From contig JAIENH010000541.1 of NCBI GenBank assembly GCA_019751475.1, positions 1 through 5,297 of the forward strand: 5,297 bases of DNA, in the 5' to 3' direction. The stretch's first letter is position 1. Every line of letters begins with the position of its first letter. Below the pieces are notes generated by a model, which was not told where the DNA came from, did no database searches, and saw only the letters and a list, made by a program, of their open reading frames with translations. The translations under genes and the position numbers were made by a program. Positions 1 through 5,297 of this stretch are shown here, in pieces. The stretch is from Cyclobacteriaceae bacterium. Its GTDB lineage: Bacteria > Bacteroidota > Bacteroidia > Cytophagales > Cyclobacteriaceae.

Positions 1-5
1 TTGAT

Positions 6-2561
6 ATGTACAATAATCCCGTCAAGGGTCGTTTAAAAACCTACTTTTGTAATCGTTTACCGTCCGTTTTGAAAGCCCTTCGAAAAATCATTTTTTACAC
101 CGTCACCGGACTGGTGGTGCTGCTAATCGGTCTGCTGGCGTCTGTGTTCTTGTTCAAAGACCGCATCATTCAGCAGTTTATCCGCGAGGCCAATAAAAAC
201 CTCGGCACCCCGGTAAAAATCGGCACCATCGAAGTATCGGCTTTCCAGGATTTTCCTAACCTCGCCATCGTGCTGTATGATGTGTACATTGAAGACAGCC
301 ACCCAGGCGAGTATCCGCTGCTCACGGCCAAGAAAGTATCATTTGTATTGAATCCTGTTGAAGTATGGCAAGGGCGCTACACTATTCGCGGCCTACAGGT
401 ACGCGACAGTGAGACCAACCTGCGCATCAACAAAGCCGGAAAAAACAACTACACCATCGTCAAATCTTCGGGTGAAGGTGGTGCGGTGTCGTTTGATTTA
501 AAAAATGTAAAACTGCAAAACAGTTTTGTCAGCTACATCGATGTGTCGGCCAGCCAACACCACGAGTTTTCGAGTGGTCACTTACTCACCACCATTCGTG
601 CCGTGGGCGATGTGTATCACATCGAGGCTACCGGTGATGTGGTGAGCGAGCAAATCGGCATTGGGCGCTCTGTCTTCTTCCGAAAAAAGATTTTTGATGT
701 GAAGGCGAACGTTGATTACGATGACAGAGCAAAATCCCTTGCTATCCAGCCTTCTCAACTCACCCTTGACAAGGCGCTCTTTGAAGTGAGCGGCACCTAT
801 CACTTTAAAGACAAAAACCTGCTCGACCTGCAAACCATCGGCAAGGACACCGACATTCAAACGCTGCTGTCATTGATGCCAGAGACTACCACCCAAAATT
901 TTCTCAAGTACCAAAGCAAAGGCGATGTCTATTTCGATATGACACTAAAAGGAGAAATCAGCAAAACGAAAGATCCATTTCTATCCATGGCCTTCGGATT
1001 GAAAAATGTGACATTGTATCATCCGGAGTTTCAATCGCGCATTGAAAATGCCAACCTCGAAGGTTCCTTTGCTACGCCATCACTCTCGCGACTTACGGAT
1101 GCCGAGTTGTTTTTGAAAAATGTATCGGCTACACTTAATGGTGATCACTTTACGGGAAATTTTGCGTTGCGGAATTTTGATGATCCGTTTGTGAACACGG
1201 ATTTCAAAGGGGAGGTAAACGCTGCTGCCCTGCTCAATTTCTTCCCCATGGAAGACTTTCATCAGCTCTCGGGGCGCATGAAAGCCAACGTTTCACTCAA
1301 CGGGCCGGTAGCCTTGCTGAAAAAGAAATCCACAGCTCAACAGGTGCGCACTGAAGGCACGGTGGAACTGATGGACATCAACATGGTGGTGGGAAAAGAA
1401 AAATTGGCGTTCAAGCAGCTTAACGGCTCTCTTCGATTTGATAACAATGACCTCGCCATGAGCAACCTGCGCGGAAGGTTTGAGAAAAGTGACTTTCTAC
1501 TGAATGGCTTCTTTAAGAATATCGTTACGTTTTTGATTTTTGAAAACCAGCTGATTGGTATCGAGGCAGATCTCACGTCTGATTTTCTGGATGTAGATCA
1601 TTTGTTTGCGGTGGGCTTCGGCACGGATGAAAAAGGACCGTATCGCTTCAGCATTTCACCGAATGTGGCTCTAAACTTCAACTACAACGTAAAGGCGCTG
1701 CGCTACAAAAAATTCCATCCTACATCCATCAAAGGCGACTTGCTGGTAAAAAATCAGGTGGCGGTATCACGCAATATTCAACTCAACGCTATGGGTGGTT
1801 CTTTAAGTCTGTCAGGTATTCTGGATGCCAAGAATCCCAAAGCGATTGACCTGATCAGCTCGGCCAAATTCAACGGCATCTACATTGATTCGCTTTTTTA
1901 CGTATTTGGTAATTTCCAACAAGACTTTATCGGTTATCACCACCTCAAGGGTCAGTCGTATGCCGACATATCCATGGAGGGCACGCTGGACGAAACCCTG
2001 TTGCTTAAGTCGCAGTCGCTCGTGGCGGACGTAAGTGCTACCATTAAAAATGGCGAGTTGAATAATTTTCAGCCCATGCAAAAACTCAGCAAGTACCTTG
2101 ATGACGAGGGTCTGAGTCAATTGCGGTTTGCCGACCTGAAAAACGATATTCACATTGAAAACAAAACCGTGTACATTCCACAGATGGAAATCCGCAGCAA
2201 CGTAACGGTGATCCAGTTGAGTGGCACCCATACATTCGATCAAAAAATTGACTACCGCGTGGTGGCACCTTTGCGCAGCAAAAAGAAAATTGACCCCGAT
2301 GAAGCCTTTGGTTCTATCGAGCAAGACAGCAAAGGGCAATCAAAAATTTTCTTGAAGATTACCGGCACCACCGATCAGTATGATGTGGCGTACGATAAGG
2401 AAGCCGTGAAAATGAAAATCAGCAGCGACTTAAAAAAAGAAGTACAGGAACTAAAAGATGCCTTTAAGCTGAAAGGCAAGAAGAAGAAAAAAGAATTGGA
2501 ACTGGAGAAAGACGAATACTTTGACTGGGATGATCCGCACAACCCAGGCGATCGTTCATAG
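6..2561 (+). CDS. AsmA-family inner-membrane protein (AsmA-like C-terminal domain)
   Basis: The gene encodes an 851-residue protein. A short basic N-terminus is followed by one hydrophobic helix (about residues 28-50), then a KDRIIQQFIREANKNLG stretch and an IGTIEVSAFQDFPNLAI stretch typical of the start of AsmA-family proteins. The long middle is rich in short alternating beta segments. Residues about 675-756 (DVSATIKNGEL ... DYRVVAPL) look like the AsmA-like C-terminal domain. By family, such proteins are anchored in the inner membrane, face the periplasm, and are linked to outer-membrane assembly or lipid transfer; the exact role here is unknown. The last 40 residues are charged: five lysines in a row at 825-829, then an acidic DEYFDWDD segment. 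The first ATG (6) is used, but only 5 bases lie upstream and no in-frame stop is visible, so an earlier start cannot be excluded. The 3' end overlaps mazG on the other strand by 6 bp. Family call firm, substrate unknown. Confidence 0.88.
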   Translation: MYNNPVKGRLKTYFCNRLPSVLKALRKIIFYTVTGLVVLLIGLLASVFLFKDRIIQQFIREANKNLGTPVKIGTIEVSAFQDFPNLAIVLYDVYIEDSHPGEYPLLTAKKVSFVLNPVEVWQGRYTIRGLQVRDSETNLRINKAGKNNYTIVKSSGEGGAVSFDLKNVKLQNSFVSYIDVSASQHHEFSSGHLLTTIRAVGDVYHIEATGDVVSEQIGIGRSVFFRKKIFDVKANVDYDDRAKSLAIQPSQLTLDKALFEVSGTYHFKDKNLLDLQTIGKDTDIQTLLSLMPETTTQNFLKYQSKGDVYFDMTLKGEISKTKDPFLSMAFGLKNVTLYHPEFQSRIENANLEGSFATPSLSRLTDAELFLKNVSATLNGDHFTGNFALRNFDDPFVNTDFKGEVNAAALLNFFPMEDFHQLSGRMKANVSLNGPVALLKKKSTAQQVRTEGTVELMDINMVVGKEKLAFKQLNGSLRFDNNDLAMSNLRGRFEKSDFLLNGFFKNIVTFLIFENQLIGIEADLTSDFLDVDHLFAVGFGTDEKGPYRFSISPNVALNFNYNVKALRYKKFHPTSIKGDLLVKNQVAVSRNIQLNAMGGSLSLSGILDAKNPKAIDLISSAKFNGIYIDSLFYVFGNFQQDFIGYHHLKGQSYADISMEGTLDETLLLKSQSLVADVSATIKNGELNNFQPMQKLSKYLDDEGLSQLRFADLKNDIHIENKTVYIPQMEIRSNVTVIQLSGTHTFDQKIDYRVVAPLRSKKKIDPDEAFGSIEQDSKGQSKIFLKITGTTDQYDVAYDKEAVKMKISSDLKKEVQELKDAFKLKGKKKKKELELEKDEYFDWDDPHNPGDRS

Positions 2562-3368
2562 ACTTTTCGCCCGTTCCCAGTACACATCCATCTCCGCCAG
2601 GCTCATCTCACCAATTTTCTTTCCATCCTTCTTCGACTCTGATTCCAGGAATTGAAATCGTTTGATGAATTTCTTATTCGTGCGCTCAAGCGCCTCTTCG
2701 GCATCGATATCCAAAAAGCGAGAATAGTTAATCAACGAGAAAAGTAAGTCGCCAAATTCGGCCATAGCTTTCTCTTTGTTCATGATTTCATTCGAGGCCA
2801 CATTAAACTCCTGCTTGAATTCATTCATCTCCTCCTCCACTTTCTGCCACACTTGTTCTTTGTGCTCCCAATCAAAACCCACACCCCGCGCTTTGTCTTG
2901 AATGCGCATGGCCTTGACCAGGGCGGGTAGCGATTTGGGCACGCCTTCCAGTACCGACTTGTTGCCGGTGCGGAGTTTTATCTTCTCCCAGTTTTCCTTC
3001 ACGGTTTGCTCGTCATGAGCCACCACCTCACCGTACACGTGCGGGTGTCGCTCAATGAGCTTTTCACAAATGCTATTGAGTACATCGGTCACATCAAATG
3101 CTTTTGTCTCCGAAGCGATGCGCGAGTAAAAGATCAGGTGAAGCATGAGGTCGCCCAATTCTTTTTTGATTTCTTTCAGATCACCTTCCAGGATTGCGTC
3201 TGACAGTTCGTATGTCTCCTCGATGGTGAGGTGGCGCAGGCTTTCCAGCGTCTGTTTTTTATCCCATGGGCAATTTTCACGAAGCTCGTTCATGATGGTC
3301 AGCAACCTGTCAAAGGCCTTAAGTTTGGCTTCACGGTCAGGATCGGGCGCGGAAAGGGGCTTTTTCAT
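2556..3368 (-). CDS. mazG: Nucleoside triphosphate pyrophosphohydrolase MazG
   Basis: This is a full-length MazG of 270 residues counted from the ATG at 3368, close to the roughly 263 of the E. coli enzyme. MazG hydrolyses NTPs and dNTPs to the monophosphate and pyrophosphate in the cytoplasm. It is linked to clearing damaged nucleotides and, in E. coli, to lowering ppGpp. Both tandem all-alpha domains are visible. The first has the signature NCPWDKKQT (32-40), EETYE (50-54) and ELGDL (70-74), followed by ERHPHVY (106-112). The second has GFDW (164-167), EEEMNEF (178-184) and EFGDLLF (204-210), followed by NKKFIKRF (231-238). The Mg-binding acidic residues (E50/E51/E54/E70/D73 and E179/E180/E183/E204/D207) are present in both. 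A TTG at 3389 would add seven residues. I prefer the ATG because it follows an A/T-rich stretch and the extra residues match nothing I recognise. It is divergent from the small gene at 3563 and convergent with the AsmA-like gene. Confidence 0.95.
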   Translation of the reverse strand: MKKPLSAPDPDREAKLKAFDRLLTIMNELRENCPWDKKQTLESLRHLTIEETYELSDAILEGDLKEIKKELGDLMLHLIFYSRIASETKAFDVTDVLNSICEKLIERHPHVYGEVVAHDEQTVKENWEKIKLRTGNKSVLEGVPKSLPALVKAMRIQDKARGVGFDWEHKEQVWQKVEEEMNEFKQEFNVASNEIMNKEKAMAEFGDLLFSLINYSRFLDIDAEEALERTNKKFIKRFQFLESESKKDGKKIGEMSLAEMDVYWERAKSL

Positions 3369-3562
3369 CTGTTTATAATTTTTAATCAAGGTCAGATGGA
3401 ATGGCCAGAGTGGTCATATTGGTTGGAATAGGATTTTCGATGGCCATTTCATTAATAGCTTTTCTTTTGAGAACTAAGATTATAAATTTGTGTTCAATAG
3501 GTGGGTTCTCTTATGGGGCAACCACAAGACCAAAAATCGCAATTCTAAAATCATAAACCGCC
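3369..3562. other. Divergent intergenic region between mazG and the small membrane-protein gene
   Basis: This is a 194-bp gap from which mazG reads left and the small cysteine-rich gene reads right. It is A/T-rich, especially at 3369-3389 next to the mazG start and at 3450-3490. It holds a rightward promoter candidate (3460-3490). A weak interrupted stem can form between GTGGGTT (3501-3507) and AACCAC (3520-3525) in the predicted leader. The 8-base core ATGGCCAT at 3440-3447 is a perfect palindrome, and TGGCCA also occurs at 3402-3407. I could not find a convincing leftward promoter for mazG, nor any RNA gene. Confidence 0.6.
3460..3490 (+). promoter_or_regulatory. Bacteroidota-type promoter for the small membrane-protein gene
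   Basis: The element TAAATTTG at 3483-3490 matches the Bacteroidota -7 consensus TAnnTTTG in full. Nineteen bases upstream lies TTTT (3460-3463), three of four matches to the -33 element TTTG. An exact TTTG lies at 3466-3469, but its 13-base spacing is too short. Transcription would begin near 3496, giving a leader of roughly 65 bases before the ATG at 3563. This is predicted by eye only. Confidence 0.45.
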
Positions 3563-3802
3563 ATGACTGTTCTTCTTTTCACCCTGGCCATCTTCGCATT
3601 GTTTTTTGCGCTCATGTCGGTGCGATTGATTTTTATCAAAAACGGTGAATTCAGGGGTACCTGTGCCACGCAAAGTCCCTTTCTTGCCAAGGAGGGCATT
3701 ACGTGTGGTTACTGCGGCAAAGTAGTGGGCGAAGGTGAGGCCTGTGGCGACCCCAACAAGCAAGTTGAGTTGGCCACGTTGCCCCCAGTTAAAAATCGCT
3801 AA
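3563..3802 (+). CDS. Small single-helix membrane protein with four cysteines, NqrM (DUF539)-like in layout
   Basis: The gene encodes a 79-residue protein with a hydrophobic helix at about residues 3-20 followed by basic residues R21, K26 and R31. By the positive-inside rule this puts the C-terminal part in the cytoplasm. That part carries four cysteines: C34 in GTCATQSPFL, C48 and C51 in CGYCGK, and C61 in ACGDP, a pattern suited to binding a metal or Fe-S cluster. I recall similar small proteins in many Bacteroidota, usually named only 'membrane or secreted protein'. The order helix, basic linker, G-[ST]-C, then three closely spaced cysteines parallels NqrM (DUF539), which is needed for Na+-NQR maturation and is thought to help deliver iron. 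Spacing differs (CxxC here, CxC in NqrM) and no nqr gene is in the window, so the function is an inference. A Bacteroidota-type promoter lies upstream. The ATG has no clear ribosome binding site. glmM follows after 46 bp in the same direction. Confidence 0.82.
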   Translation: MTVLLFTLAIFALFFALMSVRLIFIKNGEFRGTCATQSPFLAKEGITCGYCGKVVGEGEACGDPNKQVELATLPPVKNR

Positions 3803-3821
3803 GAATCCAGCCATTCCTTTT

Positions 3822-3829
3822 TAGTTTTG
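3822..3829 (+). promoter_or_regulatory. Possible -7 promoter element ahead of glmM
   Basis: TAGTTTTG matches the Bacteroidota -7 consensus TAnnTTTG and ends 19 bases before the GTG start of glmM. No good -33 TTTG lies at the expected distance (3799-3802 reads CTAA), and the leader would be only about a dozen bases. It may be a weak internal promoter or chance. The gap of 46 bp also allows read-through from the small gene. Confidence 0.3.
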
Positions 3830-3848
3830 TGGTCACAAATCTTGACCT

Positions 3849-5297
3849 GTGACACTTATTAAATCTATTTCCGGCATACGGGGCACTATTGGTGGCAAGC
3901 CAGGCGATGCCTTGACACCCGTTGATACTGTAAAATTTGCTGCGGCCTTCGGCACATGGGTGAAATCCCGGAAAGGCAAACGAATCGTCATCGGTCGTGA
4001 TGCACGGATCTCGGGTGAGATGGTGAGCAGCCTTGTGAGCGCCACCCTTCAAGGTCTGGGCCTGGACGTTGTCGATCTTGGTCTATCTACCACGCCTACG
4101 GTTGAGATTGCGGTGCCGCTGGAAAAAGCAGGTGGTGGAATTATTCTTACGGCCAGTCATAACCCCGCTCAATGGAATGCGCTGAAACTTCTTAATGAAA
4201 AAGGTGAATTCATTTCTGCGGAAGATGGGGCCTCAGTACTGGCGCTGGGCCAACAAGAAAATTTTGACTTTGCACCTGTAGAAAAATTAGGGCAATACGA
4301 AAAAAACCATTCGTATATCAAAAAACACATCGAACTTATTTTAAAAAATAAGTTAGTCGATGCGAAGGCCATCAAAAAAGCGAAATTCAAAATTGTAGTA
4401 GATGCCGTTAACTCCACAGGTGGCCTTGCCGTGCCTGCCTTGTTGACAGCACTGGGTGTAAAGAAAATTAAAGAGTTGTATTGCGAGCCCACGGGTAAGT
4501 TTCCACACAACCCCGAGCCGCTACCGGAAAACATCAAAGCCATCTGCAAAGAGGTGAAGCGGAAAAAATATGACTTGGGAATTATCGTTGACCCGGATGT
4601 TGATCGGCTTGCCTTAGTGCAAGAAGACGGAAAACCATTTGGAGAAGAGTACACACTCGTGGCAGTAGCCGACTACGTGTTGAGCAGACGCAAGGGAAAT
4701 ACTGTATCGAATCTTTCATCCACGCGGGCTTTGCGCGATGTGACAGAAAAAGCAAAGGGCACCTACACCGCTGCCTCCGTTGGGGAGGTGAATGTGGTAA
4801 CCACCATGAAGCAGACGAAGGCCGTAATCGGTGGAGAAGGCAACGGAGGGGTCATTTTTCCGGAGCTTCATTACGGGCGCGATGCGCTGATGGGCATCGC
4901 GTTGTTTTTGACACACCTGGCCAAGTCAAAGGTGAAAGCTTCCGAACTACGAAACACCTACCCAAACTATTTCATCTCGAAGAATAAAATTGAACTCACA
5001 TCTAGTATAAATGTGGACGATGTGCTGGAAAAGGTAAAGGCCAAGTACGCGCACGAAAAAATCAACACAGCCGATGGCGTGAAAATTGATTTTGAGAAGG
5101 AGAAAGAGTGGGTACACCTGCGCAAGAGCAATACTGAGCCTATTATCCGCATCTACGCAGAGTCGCAGAATGAACGGAAAGCCAATGAACTGGCCAAGCG
5201 TATAATGGATGACATCAAAACGGGTGTATTCCAAAATGTCGCAGGGAGGATTAATTTTGAGGGACCAAATTTTTTAAACTTATGGAAACCTCCAAGC
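3849..5297 (+). CDS. glmM: Phosphoglucosamine mutase / phosphohexomutase (open at window end)
   Basis: The protein belongs to the alpha-D-phosphohexomutase family and very likely interconverts glucosamine-6-phosphate and glucosamine-1-phosphate, feeding UDP-GlcNAc for peptidoglycan and LPS in the cytoplasm. The start is GTG at 3849: an in-frame TGA at 3843 excludes anything earlier, and the family's N-terminal motif (TLIKSISGIRGTIGG) follows at once. All four domains are present. GRDARISG lies at 49-56. The catalytic phosphoserine is S103 in TASHNP (101-106). VVDAVNSTGG lies at 183-192. The Mg loop is DPDVDR (248-253), the sugar loop GGEGNGG (328-334), and the phosphate loop RKSNTEPIIR (425-434). 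The sequence looks like the GlmM subtype usual in Bacteroidota rather than E. coli GlmM, so phosphomannomutase or phosphoglucomutase activity remains possible. The family normally ends near residue 460; here the frame stays open to residue 483 at the window edge, so the true C-terminus is not visible. Confidence 0.9.
   Translation, partial: MTLIKSISGIRGTIGGKPGDALTPVDTVKFAAAFGTWVKSRKGKRIVIGRDARISGEMVSSLVSATLQGLGLDVVDLGLSTTPTVEIAVPLEKAGGGIILTASHNPAQWNALKLLNEKGEFISAEDGASVLALGQQENFDFAPVEKLGQYEKNHSYIKKHIELILKNKLVDAKAIKKAKFKIVVDAVNSTGGLAVPALLTALGVKKIKELYCEPTGKFPHNPEPLPENIKAICKEVKRKKYDLGIIVDPDVDRLALVQEDGKPFGEEYTLVAVADYVLSRRKGNTVSNLSSTRALRDVTEKAKGTYTAASVGEVNVVTTMKQTKAVIGGEGNGGVIFPELHYGRDALMGIALFLTHLAKSKVKASELRNTYPNYFISKNKIELTSSINVDDVLEKVKAKYAHEKINTADGVKIDFEKEKEWVHLRKSNTEPIIRIYAESQNERKANELAKRIMDDIKTGVFQNVAGRINFEGPNFLNLWKPPS
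4333..4354. repeat. Perfect 10-bp inverted repeat inside glmM
   Basis: AACTTATTTT (4333-4342) and AAAATAAGTT (4345-4354) are exact reverse complements separated by two A bases. The site lies in the linker between the first two domains of the mutase and encodes part of IELILKNKL. It is very A/T-rich, so the hairpin would be weak, and it has no GC stem or U-tract typical of a terminator. It is probably coding coincidence. Confidence 0.6.

Noticed and set aside
1812..2339. 175-codon reading frame on the minus strand opposite the AsmA-like gene
   Set aside because: It covers the most conserved C-terminal part of the AsmA-like protein, and its translation shows no domain I know. It is most likely a shadow of the real frame.
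2478..2492. Purine run AAGAAGAAGAAAAAA as a possible slippage site in the AsmA-like gene
   Set aside because: The frame stays consistent through the run to a stop 67 bases later, and it simply encodes the lysine run; nothing indicates programmed frameshifting.
3369..3389. TTG start for mazG at 3389, adding seven residues
   Set aside because: The ATG at 3368 gives a normal MazG length and follows an A/T-rich stretch typical of Bacteroidota starts; the extra residues match nothing.
3006..3431. Three plus-strand frames of 65-77 codons opposite the mazG N-terminal half
   Set aside because: They overlap the catalytic signatures of MazG and have no recognisable content of their own.
3803..3848. 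Terminator between the small gene and glmM
   Set aside because: There is a short T run (3818-3822) but no GC-rich hairpin before it, so I do not call one.
3789..4052. Minus-strand frames of 70 and 87 codons across the glmM start
   Set aside because: They are antisense to the conserved glmM N-terminus and to the short gap upstream, with no recognisable domain.
4169..4654. 161-codon reading frame on the minus strand opposite glmM
   Set aside because: It lies wholly inside a well-supported glmM with intact motifs. Its translation is serine- and phenylalanine-rich with no recognisable domain, as expected for antisense of lysine- and glutamate-rich coding sequence.

Overview
The window looks like a piece of a Bacteroidota chromosome, most likely from the Cytophagales side. 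Four things suggest this: the protein types, the absence of clear Shine-Dalgarno sites ahead of the starts, A/T-rich start regions, and two sites matching the Bacteroidota -7 promoter element TAnnTTTG. Base composition is moderate and looks even across the window. I see no rRNA, tRNA, CRISPR array, insertion sequence or phage gene. This placement is an inference from reading, not from a search.

Layout: (1) 6-2561 (+) encodes a large AsmA-family inner-membrane protein with one N-terminal transmembrane helix and a typical AsmA-like C-terminal domain. (2) 2556-3368 (-) encodes a two-domain MazG nucleoside triphosphate pyrophosphohydrolase. It converges on gene 1, and the two ends overlap by 6 bp. 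(3) 3369-3562 is a divergent intergenic region with a Bacteroidota-type promoter pointing right. (4) 3563-3802 (+) encodes a 79-residue single-helix membrane protein with four cysteines, resembling in layout the Na+-NQR maturation factor NqrM (DUF539). (5) 3849 to the window end (+) encodes a phosphohexomutase of the Bacteroidota GlmM type. It starts at GTG and is still open at the window edge, about 25 codons past the usual family end.

The genes are mostly housekeeping: envelope biogenesis (AsmA-like protein, and GlmM for UDP-GlcNAc supply), nucleotide-pool cleaning (MazG), and a small possible metal-centre maturation protein. The small gene and glmM run in the same direction 46 bp apart and could share a transcript, although glmM also has a -7-like element of its own. 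I found no sign of a new multi-gene system. The least understood items are the small four-cysteine protein and the unusual 3' end of glmM.
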